From assembly GCF_023544865.1 (NCBI RefSeq), contig NZ_JAMJFX010000001.1:248001-312000 (forward strand): 64,000 nt of DNA, read 5' to 3'. The DNA comes from Phaeovulum molybdatiresistens. Lineage in GTDB: Bacteria; Pseudomonadota; Alphaproteobacteria; Rhodobacterales; Rhodobacteraceae. The notes under the pieces are model-generated. The model was not told where the DNA came from, did no database searches, and saw only the letters and a program-made list of their open reading frames with translations. Below, piece after piece: positions 17,860 through 26,871 of this stretch; the stretch's first letter is position 1, and every line of letters begins with the position of its first letter. Made by a program: the position numbers and the translations under genes.

Positions 17860-18726
17860 TCAGTTCGACGCCAGCTTCACGGGCGCGTCGGTATCCAGCG
17901 CCGCAAAGCCATCCTGCGCGCGGGCCACCCAGTCGGCATAAACCTCTTCCGAGACGACCTTGACGACGATGGGCATGTAGGAATGGGCCTGACCGCACAG
18001 TTCCGAACACTGGCCGAAATAGACGCCTTCCTGTTCGGCCTTGAACCACAGCTGCGCGATGCGGCCCGGAACGCCATCCTGCTTCACGGCGAAGGCCGGA
18101 ATGGTCCAGGAATGGATCACATCGGCCGCGGTCACCTGCATCACGACGGTCTTGTTGACCGGCACCACAACCGCATTGTCGGTGGCCAGCAGGTATTCAT
18201 CGGGCTCATAGCCATGCGCGGCCAGTTCTTCCTTGGGCAGCATCAGCGCGTCGAAGGCGATTCCCTCATCGGCATATTCATAGCCCCAGTACCACTGATA
18301 GCCGGTCGCCTTGATGACGACATCGGCCGCCGGGATTTCCTGCTGCTTCCACAGCGCCGGCAGCGAGAACGACCCGATGACGACCAGAATCAGGATCGGC
18401 ACCACCGTCCAGGTCACCTCGATCGGGGTGTTGTGGGTAAAGCGCGCCGGCGTCGGGTTCACACGACGGTTGAAGCGCAGGATGGCGTAGACCATCAGCG
18501 CCACCACGAAGATCGTGATCACGGTGATGATATACAGCACCATCCCGTCCAGCCACTGCTGGTCGCGCGCCAGTTCGGTCGCGGCAGGCTGAAAGCCAAT
18601 GCCATCGGCCACCGGTTTGCCGACACGCGGCAGGCCGGTGATCATGTCCTGGGCCAGCGCGGACCCGGCCAGCATGGTCGAGGTGAAAGCAGCCGCGAGG
18701 CCGCGGCGAATGGTCGCAAAACGCAT
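17860..18726 (-). CDS. ctaC: Cytochrome c oxidase subunit II
   Basis: Carries the binuclear CuA centre that takes electrons from cytochrome c. The start at 18726 ('[14 protein letters not shown]') gives a 288-residue precursor with a signal peptide ending near 'GSALA' (about residue 25). Two membrane helices follow, then a periplasmic cupredoxin domain. CuA ligands are visible as Cys240, Glu242, Cys244, His248 and Met251 in '[13 protein letters not shown]', with the first histidine in '[14 protein letters not shown]'. It is the first gene of the minus-strand cta cluster, and a putative promoter and FNR box lie upstream. Confidence 0.97.
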   Translation of the reverse strand: MRFATIRRGLAAAFTSTMLAGSALAQDMITGLPRVGKPVADGIGFQPAATELARDQQWLDGMVLYIITVITIFVVALMVYAILRFNRRVNPTPARFTHNTPIEVTWTVVPILILVVIGSFSLPALWKQQEIPAADVVIKATGYQWYWGYEYADEGIAFDALMLPKEELAAHGYEPDEYLLATDNAVVVPVNKTVVMQVTAADVIHSWTIPAFAVKQDGVPGRIAQLWFKAEQEGVYFGQCSELCGQAHSYMPIVVKVVSEEVYADWVARAQDGFAALDTDAPVKLASN

Positions 18727-18818
18727 AGTGTTTTCCCGTTCCCTGATGCGGCTCTCCCTGCCGCGCAACGCCTTTGCGCCCCGAAAGGCCCATCCCCGTT
18801 GTATGACGGCAGCTTAAA

Positions 18819-18846
18819 ATCATATTAGATGCACAGCAACAAGCAA
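18819..18846 (-). promoter_or_regulatory. Putative sigma-70-type promoter for the ctaC operon
   Basis: On the minus strand a -35 hexamer TTGCTT (18846-18841) and a -10 hexamer TATGAT (18824-18819) are separated by 16 nt. They sit in a locally AT-rich patch about 93 nt upstream of the ctaC ATG. The transcription start would be near 18811. Confidence 0.5.
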
Positions 18847-18869
18847 AAGCTGCGACACCATGCCGCTTT

Positions 18870-18883
18870 TTGATCCAGATCAA
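18870..18883. promoter_or_regulatory. FNR/FnrL-type binding site between ctaC and tldD
   Basis: TTGATCCAGATCAA is a perfect match to the FNR-family consensus TTGAT-N4-ATCAA. Its centre lies about 65 bp upstream of the predicted ctaC transcription start and 17 nt before the chosen tldD ATG. Control of the aa3 oxidase operon by oxygen is the likely role. An earlier in-frame tldD ATG at 18883 would overlap the box, which favours the later start. Confidence 0.65.
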
Positions 18884-18900
18884 TGACGAAAGAGACACCG

Positions 18901-20322
18901 ATGACCGCAGAGCGCTTCGCCCCCTTCGACACCTTGCTGGATCGTGACGAGGCCTTGGCCACGTTGCGCGCGGCCACCGCCGGGGCAGAAGATGGGGAAT
19001 TGTTCCTGGAACGCCGCCGGTCCGAGGCACTGGTCTTCGATGACGGCCGGGTCAAGACCGCAAGCTATGATGCCTCGGAGGGATTCGGCCTGCGCGCCGT
19101 GCGCGGCGAGGTGGCGGGCTATGCCCATTCGACCGAGATTTCGGGCGCGGCGCTGAAACGTGCCGCCGAAACCGCGCGGCTTGCGGTGGGCGATGGCGGC
19201 GGCGTCATGGCCCCACCCCCGCCCGGCACCAACCGCAAGCTTTACGGCGATGCCGATCCGATGGCCGATGCCCCCTTTGCCGCCAAGATCGACATCCTGC
19301 GCGAGATCGATGCCTATGCCCGCGGCTTGGACCGGCGCGTGGTGCAGGTCTCGGCCAGCATGGCGGCCAGCCTGCAAGAGGTCTTCATCCTGCGCCCCGA
19401 AGGCGGCCTGGTCAGCGACATCCGCCCCATGGCACGGCTGAACATCTCGGTCATCGTGGAAGAAAACGGTCGCCGGGAATCGGGCGGCCACGGCGGCGGC
19501 GGGCGCTTTGGCCTGACGGGGCTGATTGACCCGGCGCATTGGAAGCCCGTCACCCAAGAGGCGCTGCGCATCGCGCTGGTGAACCTGCGCGCCGAACCCG
19601 CCCCGGCGGGTCAGATGGATGTGGTTCTGGGCCCCGGCTGGCCGGGCGTGCTGCTGCATGAGGCGGTGGGCCACGGGCTGGAAGGCGATTTCAACCGCAA
19701 GAAGACCTCGGCCTTTGCGGGCCTCATGGGGCAGCAGGTGGCCGCGAAGGGCGTGACCGTGCTGGACGATGGCACGATTCCGGATCGGCGCGGCTCGATC
19801 TCGGTTGATGATGAGGGCACGCCTTCGGGGAAAAACGTGCTGATCGAGGACGGCATCCTGGTGGGCTTCATGCAGGATCGGCAAAACGCGCGCCTGATGG
19901 GGGTGACCCCCACCGGCAACGGGCGGCGCGAAAGCTATGCCCATATCCCGATGCCGCGCATGACCAACACCTACATGCTGGGCGGGACCGCCGAACCGGC
20001 GGCGATTCTGGCCGATCTGAAAGACGGGATCTATGCCGTGGGCTTCGGCGGCGGGCAGGTCGACATCACCAACGGCAAGTTCGTCTTTTCCTGCACCGAG
20101 GCCTACCGGGTGAAAAACGGCGTGCTGGGCGCGCCGGTCAAAGGCGCCACACTGATCGGCGACGGCCCGACCGCGATGCGCCAGATCCGCGCAATCGGCA
20201 ATGACATGGCGCTCGACCCCGGCATCGGCAATTGCGGCAAGGCCGGGCAATGGGTGCCTGTGGGCGTGGGACAGCCCACGTTGATGATCGGCGGGCTGAC
20301 GGTGGGTGGTTCGGCCACCTGA
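18901..20322 (+). CDS. tldD: TldD metalloprotease
   Basis: One half of the TldD/TldE (PmbA) heterodimeric metalloprotease, which degrades unfolded small peptides and matures some peptide products. The 473-residue protein has the H-E-x-x-x-H zinc motif at His253-His258 ('LLHEAVGHGLEGDF'). The downstream cysteine/glycine segment 'FGGGQVDITNGKFVFSCTEA' and C-terminal 'GNCGKAGQWVPVGVGQP' are diagnostic. The ATG at 18901 is preferred over 18883 because GAAAGAG precedes it and the earlier ATG overlaps the FNR box. The partner pmbA/tldE is not in this window. Confidence 0.95.
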   Translation: MTAERFAPFDTLLDRDEALATLRAATAGAEDGELFLERRRSEALVFDDGRVKTASYDASEGFGLRAVRGEVAGYAHSTEISGAALKRAAETARLAVGDGGGVMAPPPPGTNRKLYGDADPMADAPFAAKIDILREIDAYARGLDRRVVQVSASMAASLQEVFILRPEGGLVSDIRPMARLNISVIVEENGRRESGGHGGGGRFGLTGLIDPAHWKPVTQEALRIALVNLRAEPAPAGQMDVVLGPGWPGVLLHEAVGHGLEGDFNRKKTSAFAGLMGQQVAAKGVTVLDDGTIPDRRGSISVDDEGTPSGKNVLIEDGILVGFMQDRQNARLMGVTPTGNGRRESYAHIPMPRMTNTYMLGGTAEPAAILADLKDGIYAVGFGGGQVDITNGKFVFSCTEAYRVKNGVLGAPVKGATLIGDGPTAMRQIRAIGNDMALDPGIGNCGKAGQWVPVGVGQPTLMIGGLTVGGSAT

Positions 20323-20365
20323 CGGGCGCTGCGGCGGGCGGCACCTGCGGAAGCGCTCCGCGCGG

Positions 20366-20457
20366 GAGTATTTCGGCCAAGAAGAAACCTACGCTTCTTC
20401 TTGGCGAAATACTCCGGGGGGTGAGGCGCGCCCGCGCCGAGGGGGGCAGCGCCCCCC
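20366..20457. repeat. Intergenic repeat copy B: inverted modules plus GC hairpin
   Basis: The left arm (20366-20386) begins GAGTATTTCGGCCAAGAAGA. The right arm (20395-20414) is its reverse complement with a single-base bulge, giving a stem of about 20 bp around an 8-nt loop. A second hairpin of pure G and C (GGGGGGC/GCCCCCC, 20441-20457) follows. The left module starts 43 nt after the tldD stop. The 273-nt gap between tldD and dprA otherwise holds only the dprA upstream signals. Confidence 0.8.
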
Positions 20458-20545
20458 CTGCCCCCGTTCCGTCCCTACGCCGGTCAGGGGTAGCGTGCGG
20501 AAAAATCACCGGACCGGCACCGAATCGTTGCGGCGTAAACCACTT

Positions 20546-20556
20546 GTTAACGTTAA
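20546..20556. promoter_or_regulatory. GTTAAC CtrA-like half-site upstream of dprA
   Basis: GTTAACGTTAA, containing the 10-bp palindrome TTAACGTTAA, lies 39 nt upstream of the dprA ATG in a GC-rich genome. GTTAAC matches the half-site reported for CtrA in Rhodobacterales. No well-spaced -35/-10 pair is evident next to it. Confidence 0.4.
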
Positions 20557-20595
20557 GGGCGCTATACCGATCCTGCGAATGAGGCGGAGGGACGG

Positions 20596-21765
20596 ATGAA
20601 AGCAGATTTGTTTTCTTACCCCACCCCCTTCACCCCACCCACCACGGAAGAAGATGAACTGTCGTCGCTCCGTCTCATTCGTTCCCGTCGCGTGGGGCCG
20701 ACGACCTTTCACCGCATGATCGCCGAACATGGCAGCGCCGATGCCGCGCTGGCAGCTCTGCCCGAGATGGCACGCGCTGCCGGGATCACGGATTACGCCC
20801 CCTGCCCCGAAGGCGTCGCACGGGCCGAGATCCGGGCGGCGCGGCGCATGGGCGCGCGGCTGCTGCGGATTGGCGCGCCGGGGTATCCGCAGCTTCTGGC
20901 GGCGCTGCCCGATGCGCCCCCGCTGATCTGGACCTTGGGGGATTCGGCGCTGCTGGCGCGCCCGATGGTGGCGCTTGTGGGGGCACGCAATGCCTCATCC
21001 CTGGGCGGGCGCATGGCGCGCAAGCTGGCCGAGGAGCTGGGGGCGGCGGGCTATGTCGTCGTCTCGGGGCTGGCCCGCGGGATCGACACGGCGGCCCACA
21101 AGGCCGCGCTGGCCACCGGCACGGTCGCGGTTCAGGCCGGCGGGGTCGACACGATATATCCTGAGGAGAATGCGGGCCTTGCCGCGCAGATCGCGGCAAC
21201 CGGCCTGCGCCTATCCGAACAGGCGATGGGGCTTGAACCGCAGGCGCGCCATTTCCCGATGCGCAACCGCATCATCGCAGGGCTGTGCCGCGCCGTTGTG
21301 GTGGTTGAGGCTGCATCGCGATCGGGCAGCCTGATCACCGCGCGGATGGCGCTGGACCAGGGGCGCGAGGTGCTGGCGGTTCCGGGCCATCCGCTCGATC
21401 CGCGCGCAGGCGGCTGCAATACGCTGATCCGCGATGGCGCCACCCTGATCCGTGGCGCCGAGGATGTTCTGGCCGCCCTTGAAGCGGCCGGTTTCGGACT
21501 GCCCGCGCCCGAAGCTGCCCGCGCGCCCCGAACGGCGGAGGCCCCCGTGCCGCAGATCCCACCCGCGCAAGCGGCCCCATCCCCGGCGTCCGACACGATC
21601 GGCGCGCGGATCCTGGACCGTCTGGGCCCCAGCCCCGTGGCCGAGGATCAGCTGATCCGGGACCTTGGCCTGTCGGCTGGACAGTTCGCGGCCGCGCTGG
21701 TGCAACTGGAAATGGACGGCCAGATCCAGCGTCAGCCCGGCGGCCTGATCGGCCGTGCAGTCTAG
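20596..21765 (+). CDS. dprA: DNA processing protein DprA
   Basis: Binds incoming single-stranded DNA during natural transformation and gene-transfer-agent uptake, and loads RecA. The 389-residue protein has a short SAM-like N-terminal region ('RVGPTTFHRMIAEHGSADAAL') and the DprA Rossmann domain. That domain contains 'ALVGARNASSLGG', 'VVSGLARGIDTAAHKAAL' and 'AASRSGSLITARMALDQGREV' (in two parts). A C-terminal winged-helix domain (about 335-389) follows a Pro/Ala linker. GGAGGG precedes the ATG. A possible CtrA half-site lies just upstream. topA follows 149 nt downstream. Confidence 0.96.
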   Translation: MKADLFSYPTPFTPPTTEEDELSSLRLIRSRRVGPTTFHRMIAEHGSADAALAALPEMARAAGITDYAPCPEGVARAEIRAARRMGARLLRIGAPGYPQLLAALPDAPPLIWTLGDSALLARPMVALVGARNASSLGGRMARKLAEELGAAGYVVVSGLARGIDTAAHKAALATGTVAVQAGGVDTIYPEENAGLAAQIAATGLRLSEQAMGLEPQARHFPMRNRIIAGLCRAVVVVEAASRSGSLITARMALDQGREVLAVPGHPLDPRAGGCNTLIRDGATLIRGAEDVLAALEAAGFGLPAPEAARAPRTAEAPVPQIPPAQAAPSPASDTIGARILDRLGPSPVAEDQLIRDLGLSAGQFAAALVQLEMDGQIQRQPGGLIGRAV

Positions 21766-21914
21766 CGCTACAGCCCTGCCCGCGGACCACCCGGCCGGCA
21801 GGGCGCGCGCGCGACGCCCGGTCGACCTTCGGGAAAGTCTCATTGACAATCCCCCCGCAAGGCACACATGTTCCGCGCCCAAAGCGTTTTGCCCGAGTAT
21901 GAAAAGAGGAAGTC

Positions 21915-24554
21915 ATGGCCGTTGTCGTTGTCGAATCCCCCGCAAAGGCCAAGACGATCAACAAATACCTGGGGTCCGACTACACGGTTCTGGCCTCGTT
22001 CGGGCATGTGCGCGACCTGCCGCCCAAGGACGGATCGGTCGATCCCGACCAGGAATTCGCCATGAAATGGGAGGTCGCGGCCGACAGCAAGAAGCACATC
22101 CGCGCGATCACCGAAGCGCTGAAGACCGATGATGAACTGATCCTGGCCACCGACCCCGACCGCGAGGGCGAGGCGATTTCGTGGCACCTGCAAGAGGCGC
22201 TGGCCGACAAGTTGAAGAAGAAGAAGGTCAGCCGCGTGACCTTCAATGCGATCACCAAGCCCGCGATCCTTGAGGCGATGAAGCACCCCCGCCAGGTCGA
22301 TACCGCGCTGGTCGAGGCCTATCTGGCGCGGCGCGCGCTGGATTATCTGGTGGGGTTCAACCTGTCGCCCGTGCTGTGGCGCAAGTTGCCGGGCGCAAAA
22401 TCGGCGGGCCGGGTGCAATCGGTCTGCCTGCGCCTGATCGTCGAACGCGAGATGGAGATCGAGGCGTTCCGCGCCCGCGAATACTGGACCGTCACCGCCA
22501 CGCTGGTCACCCCGCGCGGCCAGGAATTCAGCGCAAGGCTGACGGTGCTGGGCGGCAAGAAGCTGGACAAGTTCGATCTGGCCAATGAAACGGCGGCGGA
22601 ACTTGCGGTGCAGGCCGTGACCTCGCGCCCGCTGACGGTGAAATCGGTCGAGGCCAAGCCCGCTACCCGCAACCCCTACCCGCCCTTCATGACCTCGACC
22701 CTGCAGCAGGAAGCCAGCCGCAAATTCGGCATGGGCGCCAAGGCCTGCATGTCGGCGGCGCAGCGGCTGTATGAAGCGGGCCACATCACCTATATGCGGA
22801 CCGACGGTATCGACATGGCCCCCGAGGCGGTGATGGCCGCGCGCGATGAGATCAAGCGCCGCTTCGGGGCCGATTACGTCCCCGACAGCCCCCGCATGTA
22901 CAAGAACAAGGCCAAGAATGCGCAGGAAGCGCATGAATGCATCCGCCCCACCGACATGGCGATGTCGCCCGACCGGCTGAACGTCGAGGCCGATCAGCGC
23001 AAGCTTTATGATCTGATCTGGAAGCGCACGATTGCCAGCCAGATGGCGGCGGCGCGGCTGGAACGCACCACGGTGGATGTGGGCAGCAACGATGGCCAGG
23101 TTGAATTGCGCGCGACCGGGCAGGTGGTGACCTTCGACGGCTTCCTGAAGATCTATGATCAGGGCCGCGACGATGACGAAAGCGACGACGGCGCCCGCCT
23201 GCCGCAGATCATGCAGGGCGAACCCGCCGACAAGCGCGCGATCACGCCCGAACAGCATTTCACCCAGCCCCCACCCCGCTATACCGAGGCGACGCTGGTC
23301 AAGCGGATGGAAGAACTGGGCATCGGGCGACCGTCGACCTATGCCTCGATCGTCACGACCATCCAGGACCGCGGCTATGTGCGCAAGGACAAGAACCGGC
23401 TGATCCCGGAAGACACCGGGCGGTTGGTGACGGCCTTTCTGGCGAATTACTTCCGTCGCTATGTGGAATATGACTTCACCGCCGATCTGGAAGACCAACT
23501 GGATGACATCTCGGCCGGGGACCGTGATTACAAAGAGGTGCTGGCCCGATTCTGGCGCGATTTCTCTGCGGCGCTGGGGGAAACGTCGGAACTGCGGATT
23601 TCCGAGGTGCTGGACAAGATCGATGAGGTGCTGGGCCCGCATCTGTATCCGCCACGCGCCGATGGTGGCGACCCGCGCACCTGCCCGACCTGTGGCGCGG
23701 GTCGGCTGAACCTCAAGACCGCGCGGTCAGGCGGGGCGTTCATCGGCTGTTCGAACTATCCCGAATGCCGCTATACCCGCCCGCTGTCGGCGCCCGGCGA
23801 TGGCGAGGCGGCGGCGCTGGATGGCAAGGTTCTGGGCCAGGATGAGGGCGCCGACATCACGCTGCGAATCGGTCGTTTCGGCCCCTATGTCCAGAAGGGC
23901 GAGGCGACAGCCGATCAGCCCAAGCCCCCGCGCGCCAGCCTGCCCAAGGGCTGGTCGCCCGAAAGCATGGATCTGGACCGCGCGCTGATGCTGTTGTCGC
24001 TGCCGCGCCAGATCGGCACCCACCCCGAGGATGGCGAGCCCGTCGAGGCCAGCATCGGCCGCTTTGGTCCCTATGTGAAGCACAACAAGACCTACGCGAA
24101 CCTGCCCGACGTCGATGAGGTCTTTACCATCGGCATGAACCGCGCGGTCGAGGTTCTGGCGCAAAAGGCCGCGCGCGGCCCCGGCGGGCGTGGGGCCGCC
24201 GCCCAGCCGATCAAGGATCTGGGCGAACACCCTGATGGCGGCGCCATCCAGGTCATGCCCGGGCGCTATGGGCCCTATGTGAAATGGGGCAAGGTCAACG
24301 CGACCATCCCCAAGGACGCAGCCCCCGAGGCGATCACCCTGGAAGAGGCCCTGCCCCTGCTGGCCGCCAAGGCTACCAAGGGGGGCAAGAAGGCCCCGGC
24401 CCGCAAGGCGCCCGCGAAAAAGGCCCCGGCAAAGGCAGCCGCCAAGACGCCCGCCAAGACCGCAACCAAGGCCACAACCAAAACCGCCGGTGCCAAGAAG
24501 CCCGCGGCGAAAAAGGCCGCACCCAAGAAGGCGGGAACCGGCGAGGACGCATGA
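21915..24554 (+). CDS. topA: DNA topoisomerase I
   Basis: Type IA topoisomerase that relaxes negative supercoils. Over 879 residues it has the Toprim domain ('VVVESPAKAKTINKYLG' at the start, 'ATDPDREGEAISWHL'), the catalytic tyrosine Tyr293 in 'HITYMRTDGIDM', and 'RYTEATLVKRMEELGIGRPS' split over the fold. One complete four-cysteine zinc finger ('CPTCGAGRL ... GCSNYPEC') comes next, then topoisomerase C-terminal repeats of the 'GRFGPYV' type. The last 70 residues are Lys/Ala/Pro-rich and histone H1-like. GAGGAA lies 5-10 nt before the ATG, and a TTGACA at 21843 may be part of its promoter. Confidence 0.97.
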   Translation: MAVVVVESPAKAKTINKYLGSDYTVLASFGHVRDLPPKDGSVDPDQEFAMKWEVAADSKKHIRAITEALKTDDELILATDPDREGEAISWHLQEALADKLKKKKVSRVTFNAITKPAILEAMKHPRQVDTALVEAYLARRALDYLVGFNLSPVLWRKLPGAKSAGRVQSVCLRLIVEREMEIEAFRAREYWTVTATLVTPRGQEFSARLTVLGGKKLDKFDLANETAAELAVQAVTSRPLTVKSVEAKPATRNPYPPFMTSTLQQEASRKFGMGAKACMSAAQRLYEAGHITYMRTDGIDMAPEAVMAARDEIKRRFGADYVPDSPRMYKNKAKNAQEAHECIRPTDMAMSPDRLNVEADQRKLYDLIWKRTIASQMAAARLERTTVDVGSNDGQVELRATGQVVTFDGFLKIYDQGRDDDESDDGARLPQIMQGEPADKRAITPEQHFTQPPPRYTEATLVKRMEELGIGRPSTYASIVTTIQDRGYVRKDKNRLIPEDTGRLVTAFLANYFRRYVEYDFTADLEDQLDDISAGDRDYKEVLARFWRDFSAALGETSELRISEVLDKIDEVLGPHLYPPRADGGDPRTCPTCGAGRLNLKTARSGGAFIGCSNYPECRYTRPLSAPGDGEAAALDGKVLGQDEGADITLRIGRFGPYVQKGEATADQPKPPRASLPKGWSPESMDLDRALMLLSLPRQIGTHPEDGEPVEASIGRFGPYVKHNKTYANLPDVDEVFTIGMNRAVEVLAQKAARGPGGRGAAAQPIKDLGEHPDGGAIQVMPGRYGPYVKWGKVNATIPKDAAPEAITLEEALPLLAAKATKGGKKAPARKAPAKKAPAKAAAKTPAKTATKATTKTAGAKKPAAKKAAPKKAGTGEDA

Positions 24555-24630
24555 TCCCTTGCTGCGCCGCCGCATTGACTTGCGCAATGCGGCGGGCCAC
24601 AAAACCCTAGCGATTTAGGAGGAGCGTTCC

Positions 24631-25326
24631 ATGAACAAGGTCTACGGGACCGCGGCAGAGGCCCTGGACGGGCTTTTGCACGACGGGATGACGATGGCGG
24701 CCGGGGGATTTGGGCTTTGCGGCATCCCCGAGCTGTTGATTGCGGCGATCCGCGATGCGGGGACAAAGGACATCACCATCGCCTCGAACAACTGCGGGGT
24801 GGATGATTTCGGTCTGGGCATCCTGCTCAAGACCCGGCAGATCAAGAAGATGATCTCCTCCTACGTCGGGGAAAACGCCGAATTCATGCGCCAATACCTG
24901 TCGGGTGAGCTGGAGCTGGAATTCAACCCGCAAGGCACACTGGCCGAACGCATGCGCGCGGGCGGTGCGGGGATTCCGGGCTTTTACACGAAAACCGGCG
25001 TCGGCACGGTGATCGCCGATGGCAAGGACCACAAGGATTTCAACGGCGAAACCTATATCCTGGAAACCGGCCTGGTGATGGATCTGGCGATCGTCAAGGC
25101 CTGGAAGGCCGACACCTCGGGCAACCTGATCTTCCGCAAGACGGCGCGCAACTTCAACGTGCCGGCGGCGACCTGCGGGCGGGTCTGCGTGGCCGAGGTC
25201 GAGGAAATCGTGCCGCTGGGCAGCCTGGACCCCGACCACATCCACCTGCCCGGCATCTATGTGCACCGCCTGATCCAGGGCCAGCACGAAAAGCGCATCG
25301 AACAGCGCACCACGCGCGCAGCCTGA
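24631..25326 (+). CDS. scoA: 3-oxoacid CoA-transferase subunit A
   Basis: Alpha subunit of a succinyl-CoA:3-ketoacid (or acetoacetate) CoA-transferase, used to activate or release acetoacetate in ketone-body and polyhydroxybutyrate metabolism. The 231-residue sequence shows the CoA-binding Gly-rich start '[18 protein letters not shown]' and the family segment '[16 protein letters not shown]'. AGGAGGAGCG precedes the ATG. The B subunit begins 14 nt after the stop. Whether the preferred acceptor is succinyl-CoA cannot be told from sequence alone. Confidence 0.94.
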   Translation: MNKVYGTAAEALDGLLHDGMTMAAGGFGLCGIPELLIAAIRDAGTKDITIASNNCGVDDFGLGILLKTRQIKKMISSYVGENAEFMRQYLSGELELEFNPQGTLAERMRAGGAGIPGFYTKTGVGTVIADGKDHKDFNGETYILETGLVMDLAIVKAWKADTSGNLIFRKTARNFNVPAATCGRVCVAEVEEIVPLGSLDPDHIHLPGIYVHRLIQGQHEKRIEQRTTRAA

Positions 25327-25339
25327 GGGGGAACGCATC

Positions 25340-25969
25340 ATGGCATGGGACCGCAACCAGATGGCCGCCCGCGCGGCAAAGGAACTGCGCGACGGGATGT
25401 ATGTGAACCTTGGCATCGGGATCCCGACGCTGGTGGCCAATTACATCCCCGAAGGGGTTAACGTGACGCTTCAATCGGAAAACGGGATGCTGGGCATCGG
25501 CCCCTTCCCGACCGAGGACCAAGTCGACCCCGATCTGATCAACGCCGGCAAGCAGACGATCACCGAACTGCCGCAGACCGCCTATTTCGACAGCGCCACC
25601 AGCTTTGCGATGATCCGCGGCGGCAAGATCGCCATGGCGATCCTGGGCGCGATGGAGGTCAGCGAGCGCGGCGATCTGGCGAACTGGATGATCCCGGGCA
25701 AGCTGGTCAAGGGCATGGGCGGGGCGATGGATCTGGTCGCCGGCGTCAAGCGCGTGGTGGTGGTGATGGACCACACCAACAAGGCCGGCGAGTCCAAGGT
25801 GCTGCACGACTGCACCCTGCCGCTGACCGGCAAGGGCGTGGTGGACCGCATCATCACCAACCTGGGCGTGCTGGATGTGGGCCACAAGGGCCTGCACATC
25901 GTTGAACTGGCCGATGGCGTCACCGAGGCCGAACTGCGCGCCGCGACCGAGGCCACCATCGTCGACTAA
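25340..25969 (+). CDS. scoB: 3-oxoacid CoA-transferase subunit B
   Basis: Catalytic beta subunit partnering the preceding gene. Glu47 in the 'SENGMLG' motif is the residue that forms the glutamyl-CoA intermediate in this family. '[17 protein letters not shown]' and '[20 protein letters not shown]' (two adjacent stretches) are also typical. Its 209 residues are full length. A GGGGG-containing ribosome-binding site lies before the ATG. An intrinsic terminator closes the two-gene unit. Confidence 0.94.
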   Translation: MAWDRNQMAARAAKELRDGMYVNLGIGIPTLVANYIPEGVNVTLQSENGMLGIGPFPTEDQVDPDLINAGKQTITELPQTAYFDSATSFAMIRGGKIAMAILGAMEVSERGDLANWMIPGKLVKGMGGAMDLVAGVKRVVVVMDHTNKAGESKVLHDCTLPLTGKGVVDRIITNLGVLDVGHKGLHIVELADGVTEAELRAATEATIVD

Positions 25970-25990
25970 GGCAGGAACAGGAACACCGGG

Positions 25991-26018
25991 GGCCCCGCAT
26001 AGGCTGCGGGGCCTTTTT
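25991..26018 (+). terminator. Intrinsic terminator after scoB
   Basis: An 8-bp GC stem (GGCCCCGC with GCGGGGCC), a 7-nt loop and five T residues form a textbook rho-independent terminator 21 nt after the scoB stop codon. Confidence 0.9.
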
Positions 26019-26028
26019 CATGGGGTAG

Positions 26029-26871
26029 TCAGGTGCCCTTCAGCGCAAAGACACAGCCGTCGGTCACAAGCTCGGGCGGGGTGCGGCACAGGCCGCGCGC
26101 CACGGTCCAGGCGGCCAGAACCTTGGGCACATAGGCGCGGGTTTCCGCAAACGGTGGCACACCGCCGTTCTTCTTCACCGCATTTTCACCCGCATTATAG
26201 GCGGCCAGCACCATCAGCGGGTCGCGGTCGAATTCCTTCATCAGCCAGTCCAGATAGGCCACGCCGCCGCGGATGTTCTGCACCGGATCGACGCTGTCGC
26301 CGACCTTGAACCGATCCGCCGTGGCCGGGATCAGCTGCATCAAACCCACCGCCCCGGCGGATGACACCGCATCCACCCGCCCGCCGCTTTCGATGCCGAT
26401 CACCGCCAGCACCAGCGCGGGCGACACCTCGGTGCCGATCGTGGCGGCCAGGATGTCGGCACCGTGGCGGGCCGCGATATCCTGCAGATGGGCCAGCCGT
26501 GGCGCGGCCACCGCCTTGCCCCCCGGCCCCTGCGACAGCGCCGCCAGCGCCTTGCCAAAGCGCCCGTCGCGGTCGCCCAGGCTGGGCGAGACGGCATCCC
26601 AATACCAGTCATAGACGCCCGGCCCCTTGGGCGCCGCCGCATCGGGCAGGCGCGTCACCGGGGTAAAGGGCCTGGCGGCGGCGGTGGCCAGCGCGCGGCG
26701 CTGTTCCTCTGGGTCGATCTGGATCGTCAGGAACCGCTTGGTGCCGGGCTGCGGCACGCCCACGCGCTTGGGCTGGATGTCATTCGTGATAGGCGCGGCA
26801 AGCTCTGCCCCCGCGGGCGCGGCGCCAAGCGCCACACAGATCGCCATCGCCCCTGCCCATATGCGGTGCAT
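26029..26871 (-). CDS. Lytic transglycosylase (SLT domain)
   Basis: Periplasmic enzyme that cleaves the glycan strands of peptidoglycan with formation of 1,6-anhydro-muropeptides. The start at 26871 gives a signal peptide ('MHRIWAGAMAICVALGAAPAGA'-like; basic start, hydrophobic core, AGA end). The C-terminal SLT domain has the catalytic glutamate in 'VIGIESGGRVDAVSSAGAVG', followed by 'LMQLIPATADRF' and 'AYNAGENAV'. The mature protein begins with an uncharacterised region containing 'DPEEQRRALATAAARPF'. It diverges from the Tad pilus locus, where it may open the wall for pilus passage; that link is inference from position. Confidence 0.92.
   Translation of the reverse strand: MHRIWAGAMAICVALGAAPAGAELAAPITNDIQPKRVGVPQPGTKRFLTIQIDPEEQRRALATAAARPFTPVTRLPDAAAPKGPGVYDWYWDAVSPSLGDRDGRFGKALAALSQGPGGKAVAAPRLAHLQDIAARHGADILAATIGTEVSPALVLAVIGIESGGRVDAVSSAGAVGLMQLIPATADRFKVGDSVDPVQNIRGGVAYLDWLMKEFDRDPLMVLAAYNAGENAVKKNGGVPPFAETRAYVPKVLAAWTVARGLCRTPPELVTDGCVFALKGT

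Noticed and set aside
17146..18828. 560-codon plus-strand frame opposite ctaB and ctaC
   Set aside because: Antisense to two intact, recognisable oxidase genes; composition is typical of a shadow frame.
21843..21871. sigma-70 promoter for topA
   Set aside because: TTGACA at 21843-21848 is a perfect -35 hexamer, but the sequence 17 nt on (ACATGT) is a poor -10, so I did not list it as a feature.
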